Made by a program: the position numbers and the translations under genes. A stretch of 25,554 nt of DNA, taken from assembly GCF_900005765.1 (NCBI RefSeq), contig NW_021628797.1:1-25554 (forward strand). The letters run 5' to 3'. The notes beneath the pieces are model-generated. The model did not search any database. It was not told the origin of the DNA and saw nothing but the letters and a program-made list of their open reading frames with translations. Below are positions 1 to 9,790 of this stretch, one piece after another (within the stretch, counting starts at the first letter, position 1; each line of letters starts with the position of its first letter). Origin of the DNA: Plasmodium relictum. Lineage: Eukaryota; Apicomplexa; Aconoidasida; Haemosporida; Plasmodiidae.

Positions 1-190
1 CCCTGAACCCTGAACCCGGAACCCTAAACCCTAAACCCTGAACCCTGAACCCTGAACCCCTGAACCCTGAACCCTAAACCCTGAACCCTGAACCCTAAAC
101 CCTAAACCTAAACCCTGAACCCTAAACCTAAACCCTAAACCCTGAACCCTGAACCCTGAACCCTAAACCTGAACCCTGAAACCTGAACTT
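1..190. repeat. Telomere repeat tract, CCCTRAA
   Basis: Tandem 7-bp units alternate between CCCTGAA and CCCTAAA with occasional 6- or 8-bp slips, decaying after about 170 into imperfect units. This is the C-rich strand of the Plasmodium telomere repeat GGGTTYA, running from the start of the window, so the window begins at a chromosome end and the rest is subtelomere. The Y position (G versus A on this strand) is mixed along the whole tract. Confidence 0.96.
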
Positions 191-290
191 GAAACCATAA
201 TTAAAATTATTTATTTTATCATTATTCTAAATTGCTAAAAAAAAGAGTAACATTTGCGCTAGTTTGCCATTCCCTGATGTTGTAGTCAAT

Positions 291-977
291 TGATTTGTTA
301 TTATCCCGTTTAATGACTTTAATAAAGTATTAAACAAATAAATCTATAAATATCATGTTTAACTAAATATACACATTTTTAATATATATACTTATTTTTA
401 ATATATATAGTCATATTTATAACATATAACATTTAATTTTAATTAAACAATTATATATTTCTTAACAAATATATGTTTACTTTTACAAACGTATTTTTAT
501 TTACAAAGAATAAACATATTATTTTAATTAAAACATATAGAAAATTTTAAATTACAGCAAATAAAAAAAATTAAACTCTAAGTTTTTAATGTTATTTCAA
601 AATATAAGAATAGAATAAAATATGAAAAATTATATATTGCTTAGCGGATATATATTTACTTTTACAAATGTATTTTTATTTAAAAAGAATAAACATATTA
701 TTTTAATTAAAATATATAGACAAATTTAAATTAAAGCAAATAAAAAAAAAATTAAACTCTAAGTTATCTAATGTTATTTCAAAATTTGCAAACAGAATAA
801 AACACGAAAAGTATACTTTTCATATATCAATCTTTATATTTCAATTAAAAATTAATTATCTCCTAATTCAAAAATGTTACACCACTAAATAAAAAAACTA
901 TAACTTTTTTTTTTTAATAATTACCAAAACATAATAAAATAAACAAAAAAAAATGTAGCAATATCTTTTATTAAACA
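291..977 (-). mobile_element. Degenerate solo LTR (gypsy family), minus orientation
   Basis: It opens with a version of the family end TGATTTATTAATTGG followed by the diverged TTAATGACTTTAATAAAGTATTAAACAAA-type segment, and it closes with ATATCTTTTATTAAACA, matching the other LTR boundary. Inside there is a local duplication: segments near 466-560 and 641-735 (AAAGAATAAACATATTATTTTAATTAAAA region) repeat at about 175 bp spacing. No 5-bp target duplication is visible, so it looks old. It lies just inside the telomere. A fossil LTR. Confidence 0.65.
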
Positions 978-1017
978 ATACTATAACAAAGCTATTTAAA
1001 CACCAATTAATAAATCA
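978..1017 (+). repeat. LTR tail fragment (hairpin end), plus orientation
   Basis: The stretch ending in CCAATTAATAAATCA matches the 3' tail of plus-oriented LTRs of this family, preceded by a diverged form of AGCAAAGTCATTAAA. Only about 40 bp of the tail is recognisable. It ends 6 bp from the stop codon of the minus-strand gene at 1024-1850, so it probably supplies that gene's immediate 3' untranslated sequence. Confidence 0.6.
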
Positions 1018-1023
1018 GGTATA

Positions 1024-1850
1024 TTAATCAGTATTGTAACCTAATTTTTCAAGATTTTCCTTAAAGTATCCTAATGAATGATCCTTAAACCTACCCCATA
1101 AATGACGCGAATTTCGTAAAAGCCTTTCACATTCTTCTTTTGTGCATGATCCATCTATAAACAAATCATTTAATCTCTTCTCAAGGCTAGATTTGAGACC
1201 ATCAGCTGAGCTCTTAATTTTACCTAAAACCCTTGAACAAAATTCATTTTTATCAGCACCATCTATACCATGGGAACTTGCAAATTCCACAAATTTATAA
1301 AATAAATCTGCATTAAAATCCTCTAAGAATTCTTGTACAAGTTCTTGATGCTTATTCCATCTAGGTAAAAATTCTGAATAACTTATAGTTTCACCCAAAT
1401 CTTCATTACTTGTTTCTACTTCACTCAAAGATGACAAAAGTCCTGAAAGATCTAAAGTGCTTCCCTCACTTTTATTACCTTCACCTTCTTCTTTTGCTTC
1501 AGCTAATCTTCTCGAAATGTTATATTTGAATTGGAATTCCAAACTTATATTATTTTTTGTTTTGTATTCATCCTATTTAGCCATTTAAAAATTAGATATT
1601 TTAAAAAATATATCGAAATTATTTAAATTTTAATTAAAGTATATATTAAAAAAAAAAAGAAGAATATATCTATCTTAACTTACTGATTTTATCTTACTTG
1701 AAGAAAAAAAATAAATAATGAAAGGAAAGACACAATAAAAATATAGCCTTTTTTTCCAGATAAACATGTAGAACAACTTTTCATATTAATACTAGAGCCA
1801 ATTATTGATCCTCTTGGTAACACGTTAGTTCTAATATTACTATCTTCCAT
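1024..1850 (-). CDS. Two-exon exported protein, PHIST-like candidate
   Basis: Spliced as complement(1024..1572, 1698..1850), 233 residues. Exon 1 (51 codons) starts at the ATG at 1850 and ends in a hydrophobic run at residues 36-50, usable as a recessed signal or membrane anchor. The donor reads CAA|GTAAGA and the acceptor AATAG|GAT; the intron is 125 bp and phase 0. Exon 2 carries RRLAE at residues 72-76, a textbook PEXEL (RxLxE/Q/D) cleaved by plasmepsin V in exported proteins. An acidic, Ser-rich linker follows, then a helical domain at about 116-230 with W123, two Cys in a C-x4-C spacing near 194-198 and W210. The order W, helix, Cys-rich turn, helix with W recalls PHIST (PRESAN) domains, but that family call is a weak inference. 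The coding sequence is visibly less AT-rich than its surroundings. Export to the host red cell is inferred from exon layout and motif. Confidence 0.85.
1573..1697 (-). other. Intron of the 1024-1850 gene
   Basis: A 125-bp, strongly AT-rich intron with GTAAGA donor and TAG acceptor. It joins exon 1 (ending after a whole codon) to exon 2 (starting with a whole codon) in frame. A nearer AG at 1545-1544 would give the wrong frame, so the acceptor at 1574-1573 was chosen. Confidence 0.85.
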
Positions 1851-1938
1851 ATTTATTTATTATATAATTAAAATAAAAAATAATTTCTTATAGTATGAAA
1901 ATACTTCTGATATACTTATGAATATAATTTTAAACAAT

Positions 1939-2530
1939 TGATTTATCAATTGACTGCTTAATGACTTTGCTAGAGTATTAAACAAAAAAAATTAATAAAG
2001 AATATGTATAAATAAATATACGTTTTTAAATATATATATACTTGTTTTTATTATATATATATATAATTGTTTCTTATAATGCATACTATTTAATTTTAAT
2101 TAAATTTTACTAAATTTCTTAGTAAATATGTTAAATTGTTATAAAGGAATTTTTACCTACAAAGAATAAGTATATTTTTTTAATTAAAAACATACAATTT
2201 ATAACAAATGACAAAAATCAAAATATATTTATTTAATGTTATTAAATAAAAATATACATTGAATATTACACAAACATTATATTTTCATCAAGTTTATCAT
2301 TTAAGTAAAAATTAATTATCTAATTAATTTTTTTTTTTTTGTGTTTATCCAAAAAAAAAATTAAAAAAAATTATTTTTTTTTTTAATTACAAAAATGTAT
2401 ATAATATAAAAAAAAAAACTCCATATGTATTTTTTTTCTTTTTAACTAGTGTCGATGCATAATTAACTTTTACATACACTAGTAAACTTAATGTATTACA
2501 AAAGGTGTCAATAGTATTTTTTATTAACCA
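1939..2530 (-). mobile_element. Solo LTR, gap-free, with target duplication ACAAT
   Basis: It runs from TGATTTATCAATTGAC to TTTTTATTAACCA and is flanked by the direct repeat ACAAT (1934-1938 and 2531-2535). A 5-bp duplication and TG...CA ends are standard for Ty3/gypsy integration. At 592 bp, with no assembly gap, it is the best guide in the window to the full LTR: tail stem-loop, an AT-rich TATATA block, a segment with ATTCAATGTTATT-like sequence (here diverged), a long A/T homopolymer zone, ACTAGTGTCGATGCAT, and the GGTT...AACC hairpin end. No internal coding region is attached. A fossil LTR. Confidence 0.88.
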
Positions 2531-2591
2531 ACAATATAACTATTTTTACAACAATATAATTATTTTTACAACAATATAATTATTTTTATAA
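2526..2591. repeat. Short tandem repeat, about 21-bp unit
   Basis: Three near-identical copies of the unit ACAACAATATAATTATTTTT occur in a row immediately after the solo LTR. The first copy starts at the LTR's target duplication, so the array may have grown from it by slippage. Confidence 0.8.
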
Positions 2592-2648
2592 GGAATTGAT
2601 GTTTCTTTTTAAAATAAAATATAAATTATTATTAAATATTATTATGAT

Positions 2649-2910
2649 AAAAACAATTAAAATATATAAATAAGTGTTTTATATATTATTATTAAATATA
2701 AATAAGCTTTTGTTCAGTAATTTTTCCTTAAAAATGAAAACAATTAAAATATATAAATAAATGTTTTAGATATTATTTTATTAAGTATAAATAAGCTTTT
2801 GTTCAGTAATTTTTCCTTAAAAATGAAAACAATTAAAATATATAAATAAATGTTTTAGATATTATTTTATTAAGTATAAATAAGCTTTTGTTCAGTAATT
2901 TTTCCTTAAA
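2649..2910. repeat. Tandem repeat, three copies of an 87-89 bp unit
   Basis: The unit begins at AAAACAATTAAAATATATAA and contains AATAAGCTTTTGTTCAGTAA. Copies start near 2649, 2737 and 2826. The last two are almost identical; the first differs by small indels and substitutions. No open frame runs through it. Confidence 0.9.
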
Positions 2911-3206
2911 AAAAATCAAAATTAAAATTATTTTAAAATATTTATTATATATTTATAAACTATATTGTTTTTGTTTAACTATTTTTATTTCTCTTTTCTT
3001 TTCAATTTAATATTAATTTTTATAAACAAAGAAAAAATTTTCTGCATGCTTTTAAAAAATTAAATAAAAAGATATTGTTAAAATAAGAAATACTTTTTTT
3101 AAATATTATTCGTTTATAAGAACAATATTTAAAATAATTAAAACAAGTTCTTATTATAACAATTTTTTTAAATTAGGCATTTAAATATGTTAACCTTAAA
3201 TTCAAT

Positions 3207-3256
<50 letters not shown>

Positions 3257-3402
3257 CTTTAAGATAAATAATAATTTTAAATGAAAGTGAATCATTTAAA
3301 GATTTATACTAAAAATTATGACATTAAAAAAATATAAAAATCTGATTAATAAAAGATGTTATTAACTTATTGTAATACATAAAATTAGCATTTTAGTTAA
3401 GA
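2911..3402. other. AT-rich spacer with an (AT)n run
   Basis: No gene or RNA is recognisable on either strand. The only structure is an uninterrupted (AT)n microsatellite of about 42 bp at 3212-3254. The rest is poly-A/T-interrupted non-coding sequence. Confidence 0.7.
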
Positions 3403-3801
3403 AAGTATAAATTAGCCATTTAATGACACTAATTAAAAAAAAAAGAAAAAAGATTTATTCTTTGTAAATAAGTTATAAAAGCACATAAATATTTATGACA
3501 ATTAACAAATTAACTTCTAAGTTATGGTTATTTCCAAATATATATAAATCGAATATAACACCAAAATTATGCTTTTCATTTAATAAAAGAAATGAAAAAT
3601 TTTCTTATAATTACCTTTCATACATTAATTTTTATATTTCAATTAAAAATTTATTCTTTTTGTACTCAAAAACATACAAAAAAAAAAAATTAAAATATTT
3701 TTTCTTTTCTTTTAACTAGTATCATTGCATGACTTGTACCTTCCTAACTGGTAATCTAACTTTATATATTACAAGAGATTGATAAAATCTTTTATTAACT
3801 T
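3403..3801 (-). mobile_element. Degenerate, shortened solo LTR, minus orientation
   Basis: The left end keeps AATTAGCCATTTAATGAC and the right end keeps ACTAGTATCATTGCATGAC followed by ATCTTTTATTAAC, in the same order as in intact LTRs. The middle is shorter than in intact copies and no target duplication is visible. The open frame at 3495-3719 lies inside this LTR and is a chance frame. A fossil LTR. Confidence 0.65.
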
Positions 3802-4095
3802 GGGAATAATATACATAATAAAAATTTTAAATAATAAAAGATGCAGTGACTAAAAGGACACAAAGTACCGATGAAAATAAATAAAATTACTCAAGATTAC
3901 AATTAAATATTAAGAGAAAAAATATTTCATTAAATATAATATCTCTTCTTGTATAAGTACAAATATTATTATATGTTATTTACACATCAAGTGTTAATAT
4001 TAATACATTTAAATAATTAAACATTTAATTAACTTAAAATTTTACTTCTATATAATAGAAGTTATAAAACCCAACGAAATTATTATACTCATATA
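3802..4095. other. AT-rich spacer, no gene seen
   Basis: Non-coding sequence between an LTR remnant and an LTR tail. Weakly LTR-like words occur but cannot be aligned with confidence. Confidence 0.55.
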
Positions 4096-4158
4096 TACTT
4101 GCTCTTTATTAATTTAATTAATACTCTAGCAAAGTATTTGAATATCAAATTAATAGAA
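4096..4158 (+). repeat. LTR tail hairpin fragment, plus orientation
   Basis: TTGCTCTTTATTAATTTAAT followed by AATACTCTAGCAAAGTATTT and a diverged CAAATTAATAGAAC matches the 3' tail stem-loop of plus LTRs. No LTR body precedes it recognisably. It marks the truncated low-coordinate edge of the gypsy fragment that follows. Confidence 0.6.
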
Positions 4159-4164
4159 CACTAC

Positions 4165-5848
4165 TTTCTGTAACACCTTATTATGTTCAATTATCGTTTT
4201 CATTAAAATGATGATGCCATCAATATATACAACTATATAATTTTCTTTAATTAACTCCATAAAAACATTTTTCATTATTCTCTTAAATTATGTAGGACCT
4301 GCTTTCAGTCCAAATGATGATACATTAAATATAAATGTTCCATGTCTGGAAACTATGAAACTTGTATATTGTTTGCTATTTTCTTCTAACGCTATTCTCC
4401 AAAAACCACTTTTGAGACATGTTTTTGAAAATCATTTAGCATCATATCAAGTGTTTGTGTTTGAAATATATGTTTCATATGAGGAATAACATATAAATCA
4501 TCTAGTATAAATTTATTTAGATGGTTATAGGCTGTAACAATTATTCATTGCATATTCTTTTTCCTAACCATTACAATAGATAAAGTCCATTTTTCTTTAT
4601 AGACTTTATTTATAATATTGAATTGTAACATTTCATCTACTTTTTGATGCAGTACTGTTAATATTTCTCCACTAAGTGATCTATGGCTAAAACGAGTTTA
4701 TCCTTGTATTTTAATGAAAGCTTCATGTTTATTTATAGATTTTTTATTTATACCTTTATATATTGTTTTACACTACTATCTAAAAAAAATTTCAACTTTA
4801 TCCATTTACTCCATTAAATCAGATTTATCAATAAAATTCTGCATAATTTCTTGATTTTTTCGTTTTCTCCTCTACTTTTTCAGCTTTCACTTCCATGACA
4901 TGTGCAGGATTTATCTTATCTTTCTTAATATAATATCTTAATCTATTCGTTATCAAACCGCTAATTAAAATAAGTGATATATTTTTATTAATTATCGCAA
5001 ATCTCGTTCTAATATTTCGGTTTGTATACATATTAATCACGAAATCCTTATATTTTCTCACATTATTACAGGTAAATACTCCAGAGATTGAAATTGTTGG
5101 AATTTTTAAGTCTAGTTCTATATTTAATTATTTTACAGGGTATACTGATATTATACGTAATTTCGCTCTATTTTCTAGTAAAATATATACTTTCCTTCTA
5201 TTTATCTCGACTAATCTCTATGAATTTAATGCCAATCCTTTAGTACTTTCTAAATATTCAATTTTATTAAAAGAATATATGTTTCTTTCTAATTTTTCTA
5301 AATTATTAATTTCAGACTCTTTTTCTAATTCTATCTTTTCATATATAATATTAATCTTGTTCCTTTTTCTAGTGAAATCTTCATCATTTATATTGTTTTT
5401 CTTTATACCTTTCTTTTGTTTTATCCTTTTCTTTTTCTAAATGTTTCAATTGTTTATTAAGATGTTTTCACATTTAACGAATTTTCTGTAAATTAATTTT
5501 ATTTCTAAATATTTAAAAATTAATATAATATATATTTTATTAGTTGTCACTCCTTTAATTTTATCTTCATCTCTCAATATCTTTTTTTTTCATATCTTTG
5601 CTAAATGGCTTATTGTACTACAATTTTCACATATTATTTTTACGGTGTATGCACTCTCCAAATTATCCATTTCTTCAATACAATAATATTTATTGTATGA
5701 TTTATTTTCAATTTTCTTAGATTTTTTATTATTCCCTTGGTCAAAGACATATTCTTCAATATTTGAACTTATAGCTTTAGTAGTAACCTTTTTTTCTAGT
5801 TTTAATACTGAAGTCATAGCTTCTTTTAATGATATCTCCTTCGGTAGA
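4165..5848 (-). mobile_element. Old Ty3/gypsy fragment: gag end, protease, start of RT
   Basis: On the minus strand this tract parallels 9290-10950 of the larger element below, in the same order. About 5590-5848 matches the late gag region, about 4830-5170 the protease neighbourhood, and 4165-4700 the start of reverse transcriptase up to the segment encoding the YIDD-type active-site region. Its reading frames are broken many times, and it is more decayed than the larger copy. It lacks RNase H, integrase and its own recognisable LTR pair. Its high-coordinate side is cut by the LTR starting at 5849, and its low side by an LTR tail. It predates the copy at 5849-12252. A fossil. Confidence 0.85.
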
Positions 5849-6468
5849 TGATTTATTAATTGGCCATTTAATGACTTTGCTAGAGTATTAAACAAACAAA
5901 TTAATAAAGAGCATTTATGACTGGGTAAAATTTTATTACGATTTTAATAGCCTTATTAATTGTTATAAATGAGTTTTTTTTTTTTTTTTAATTATAAAGA
6001 ATTACTTATTCTTTTAATTAAAAACATATATACAAACTATGACAATTAGTAAAGTCAAATCTTTATATTATTCAATGTTATTTTTAAAGTATAACATTGA
6101 TTATACAAAAATTATTAATCTTATCTTTTTAATTTTAAAAAGATATTTAAATTAATAATTAACAAAAAATTTTCTAAAACGAAAACACACAAAAAAAACC
6201 CAAAAAAAAAAAAANNNNNNNNNNNNNNNNNNNNNNNNNNNNNNNNNNNNNNNNNNNNNNNNNNNNNNNNNNNNNNNNNNNNNNNNNNNNNNNNNNNNNN
6301 NNNNNNNNNNNNNNNNNNNNNNNNNNNNNNNNNNNNNNNNNNNNNNNNNNNNNNNNNNNNNNNNNNNNNNNNNNNNNNNNNNNNNNNNNNACATGGGTAC
6401 TTGTAGATACACGTACAGTAACCTAGCATTTTGTACTGAAAAAGGTTAATAATAACTTTTATTAACCA
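5849..6468 (-). repeat. 3' LTR of the large gypsy element (contains a gap)
   Basis: It starts TGATTTATTAATTGGCC and ends TTATTAACCA. An assembly gap at 6215-6390 follows a poly-A run. Outside the gap it is much closer to the solo LTR at 16924-17543 than to the 5' LTR at 11661-12252; for instance it shares the block TAATAGCCTTATTAATTG and lacks the TATATA block. Just beyond it, at about 6469-6482, the minus strand reads AAATGGTGGAGTA, a plausible polypurine tract. Confidence 0.85.
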
Positions 6469-6501
6469 TACTCCACCATTTAGGGGAAGTAATTATATTA
6501 C

Positions 6502-7525
6502 TTATATTTTGCTCTTTTTGGCTTGTTTTATAACTTCTAACCCTTTTCGTATTTCTTTATCAATTTCATTATCCTTATTACTCAAATCTTCTAATTGTGA
6601 AAGATTATTATTATCAAAAATATCGAAATAATCTTTCGGTTTTAATACATTTGTAATATATGATTTTCTCTTACGAGGATCAGTTACTTGTATTAAATTT
6701 CTCATCTGTTTTTCATATATTTCATTAGTTTTATTATTTAATAGCTTTATCTTTGACAAAGGAATCTGCATTTCTTTGTTTCTATAATAAATGGGTTTAG
6801 CTATTAGATTCCCATTTTTGATATCTGCTACTCTATGCGGAAATGACCAATATGGTTTATATTGTCCATTTCTACTATAATGTTTCATTTTATTTCTTTC
6901 ATATTCAGATAATTCATAAGATATAGTATCTCTCACTTTAATTTCTTTATTCTTAACCAAAGGTTTTTCCTTTATTTTAATTAAATCTTCATTTGCATTT
7001 TTCCATCGATCATTTAAATAAATAATTCTCATTTCTCTAGCAGTTTCTGGTATTATATTTGAGAAACCTGGGCATATGCAATCTATTTCATATACCGAAA
7101 AGTAAGGTGTTTCTCCAATAGCACCATGAGAGGTGTTATTATATATTAAAATGGCATTTTTAACTATTTTTTCAAAAGGCAACTCTTCTTTTTCATACAA
7201 CGTTTTAAGTATATAGTCGAGAGTTTTATGAGAACTTTCATTTATACCATTACCTTGTGGATAATATGCACTAGTATGATATAATTTTATCTGCAGTTCA
7301 TTAATAATATAATCTTTAAATTCTTGGCTCATATATATTGAATCTCGATCGGTTAAAATACTTCTAGGACATCCAAATATAGGGATCCATGTATTTCTTA
7401 TAATATTTGTTGCATCCTTAGATGTAGGAGCTTTATCTATTACATTTGTTAACATAAAATGTGAATAATGATCAATTGCTACTTGTATATAATATTCTTT
7501 ACCTTTCCAAGTTCTAGGACCTACA
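6502..7525 (-). other. Integrase core and C-terminal region of the gypsy element
   Basis: The minus strand encodes a retroviral-type integrase catalytic region at about 7140-7525. Visible signatures are VAIDHYSHF (first acidic residue), LTDRDS (second) and YYPQGNGINE (third, Glu), in the usual spacing of the DDE triad. A C-terminal, Lys-rich tail reaches 6502, with a WSFPHRV segment at about 6830 recalling the chromatin-proximal C-terminal part of gypsy integrases. The region is cut off from the zinc-binding N-terminal part by the nested LTR at 7531-8112. Part of a fossil element. Confidence 0.9.
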
Positions 7526-7530
7526 ATATC

Positions 7531-8112
7531 GGTTAATAAAATTAGTTATTAACCTTCTGTAGTACATTAAGCTAGTTTACTACTTGTGCACGTATAAGTT
7601 AGTCATGCACTGACACTAGTTAATAATAAAAAAAAAAAAAAAAAATAAATAAAGTTATTTTTTTTTTGTTTGTTTATTTTTATTCATATACATCTTTGTA
7701 ATTAAAAAAAAAAAATATAAAAAAATATTTTTTTTTTTTTTTGTTGATCAAATTATTTTTTTTATGTTATGTTTTAATTTTTTTTAGTGTGTTTAAAAAT
7801 TAAAAGAAGAAATGTTAACTTATTAAAATTTAAGAGAAAAAAAAATGTTTATGTATTATTCAATGTATATTTTGAAATAACATTGAATATAATAAAATTT
7901 TGACTTTATTAATTATTATAGTTTATCTGCATGTTTTTAATTAAAAGAATAAGTAATTCTTTGTAAATAAAAACTCATTTATAATAATTAAAAAATTAAT
8001 ATATATATATATATATAAGCGTATATTTAGTTATACAATGCTCTTTATTAATTTGTTTGTTTAATACTCTAGCAAAGTCATTAAATGACCAATTAATAAA
8101 TCNNNNNNNNNN
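7531..8112 (+). mobile_element. LTR nested in the integrase region, opposite orientation
   Basis: It begins GGTTAATAAAATTAGTTATT and ends CCAATTAATAAATC followed by a 10-base gap (8103-8112). ATATC occurs on both sides (7526-7530 and 8113-8117), a likely target duplication with the exact junction hidden by the gap. The insertion splits integrase between its zinc-binding and catalytic parts, so it is younger than the host element. It lies in the opposite orientation. A solo LTR fossil. Confidence 0.87.
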
Positions 8113-8400
8113 ATATCTAACGATACCATATCAAATATATTAGGTTTTGATAATTCTTGATTTACATCTGGTTTAAATCTTTTGTTACGCATTATTTGAC
8201 ATATTAGGCAATTTGAAACATAATCTTCAATTTCTTTACTAATATTAGATCACCAAAAATGTTTCTGAATTTTCTTTAATGTTTTATTCATTTCACAATG
8301 CCATGCAAATTTACTACTATGAAACCAATACATTAAATGGTTTCTATATTTTTCTGGTATATATAACTTTCCTGTTTTGTGATGAACTGGGAATTCATTC
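8113..8400 (-). other. Integrase zinc-binding region of the gypsy element
   Basis: The minus strand encodes paired His residues (in FHSSKFAWH) and, further on, CLIC. Together these fit the HHCC zinc-binding module that opens gypsy integrases. It lies between the RNase H region and the nested LTR, in the expected order. Confidence 0.8.
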
Positions 8401-8559
8401 TTCCATACTACATCTCTTGGCATATTATTCTTATTCTTCTTTACTTCGTCAGCTATTTCTTGACAAGATAGGATATAATATAGGTCTTCATATTCTTTTG
8501 AAGATTTATTGCAACACAATACCATATAATTTGGAAGATCCGTATCATCTTCTATTGAT

Positions 8560-9010
8560 CTAGTAATCCAATCAGCTAAACTATTGTGTACTCCTTCGAT
8601 ATGTTCGAATTCTAAGTTAAATTCAGATAATCTCAATTTCCATCTATACAATTTTCCAGTATTAATTGAATCCATTCCAATTAAACTTTTACAATCTGTT
8701 TTTATTAATTCTTTAGATCCTTTAATATAATAATCGAATGCTTCACAAGCTACTACTATGGCAAATAATTCTTTTTCAACTGTACTCCGTCTCCTTTGAA
8801 CATCGTTTAACTTCTTAGATGTAAAGTGGATAAACTTAGTTTCACCAGTATCATTATTTATCTGAGCCAATACAGCTCCTATAGCATAATTTGAGGCATC
8901 AGTATAAATAGTATACTGTTTTCCTAACTCTGGGAATGACAGATAAGTTATTTCAGCCATTTTTTTCTTAATTTGTTCAAATACTTGTGAATGTTCTTCA
9001 TTCCATTCAA
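8560..9010 (-). other. RNase H region of the gypsy element
   Basis: The minus strand encodes IYTDASNYAIGAVLAQ (first acidic residue), STVEKELFAIV (Glu), LIKTDCKSL (Asp) and SLADWITR (last acidic residue). This is the characteristic set for Ty3/gypsy RNase H, which removes the RNA strand after first-strand synthesis. It follows reverse transcriptase directly, with no separate tether domain seen. Part of a fossil element. Confidence 0.92.
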
Positions 9011-9079
9011 ACTTTTTCTTTTTAGTCGACAAGGGAACTAATTTAGAAGTCCAATTTGAAAAATTTCTTATATAATTTC

Positions 9080-9790
9080 TATATAAAATTAGCAGCTCCT
9101 AAAAACGATCTTAATTGTTTCTTTGATTTAGGTTTTTCTGCTTTAATAATGGTTTCTATTTTATCTAATGAAGGTCTTATTCCTTCTCTATCTATTATTT
9201 GTCCTAAATAGGTAATAGATGTTTTATATAATTCACATTTTTCAATATTTATTCCAAGATTGTTGTTCATCAACAATTTATAAACTCTCTTTAAAACATT
9301 ATGATGTTCATCTATTGTTTTTGTTAAAATGATGATGTCATCAATATATACAACTATGCAATTCTCTTAAATTAATTCCATAAAAATGTTTTCCATAATT
9401 CTTTGAAATNNNNNNNNNNNNNNNNNNNNNNNNNNNNNNNNNNNNNNNNNNNNNNNNNNNNNNNNNNNNNNNNNNNNNNNNNNNNNNNNNNNNNNNNNNN
9501 NNNNNNNNNNNNNNNNNNNNNNNNNNNNNNNNNNNNNNNNNTCTATTTTCTTCTAGTGCAATATTCCAAAAACCATTTTTGAGATCTATTTTTGAAAACC
9601 ATTTAGCACCATGAAATGTTTGAAATATATGTTTCATATGAGGAATAATATATAAATCATCTAATATAAATTTATTCAAATATCGATAATCTATAGTAGT
9701 TCTCCACTGTCCATCTTTCTTCCTTACCATTACAATAGGTTAAGTCTATTCAGCATTAACAACTTTACTTATTACATTCAATTGTAACAT
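9080..9790 (-). other. Reverse transcriptase region of the gypsy element (contains a gap)
   Basis: Reading down the minus strand: VRKKDGQWRTTIDYRYLN near 9680-9730, the FSKIDLKNGFWNI palm motif near 9580, then an assembly gap (9410-9541), the YIDD active-site segment near 9330-9345, and TYLGQIIDREGIRPS with QLRSFLGAANF near 9090-9210. These are the standard Ty3/gypsy RT landmarks in order. Its first part is paralleled by the older fragment at 4165-4700. Part of a fossil element. Confidence 0.93.
9410..9541. other. Assembly gap in reverse transcriptase
   Basis: A run of 132 Ns between two RT motifs. The surrounding protein similarity suggests the true gap is of similar size, but the length cannot be known from the sequence. 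Confidence 0.99.

Noticed and set aside
1-190. Internal telomere-like repeat
   Set aside because: It runs from the first base in one orientation with decay toward the interior, which fits a true chromosome end.
3495-3719. Plus-strand open frame of 74 codons
   Set aside because: It lies wholly inside a degenerate LTR, is Lys/Asn/Phe/Tyr-rich as any AT-rich frame would be, and has no domain or splice context.
6121-6429. Two minus-strand open frames spanning a run of Ns
   Set aside because: They exist only because the gap is translated as open; the flanks are LTR sequence.
8279-8563. Plus-strand frame of 94 codons
   Set aside because: It is the antisense shadow of the RNase H and integrase coding region.
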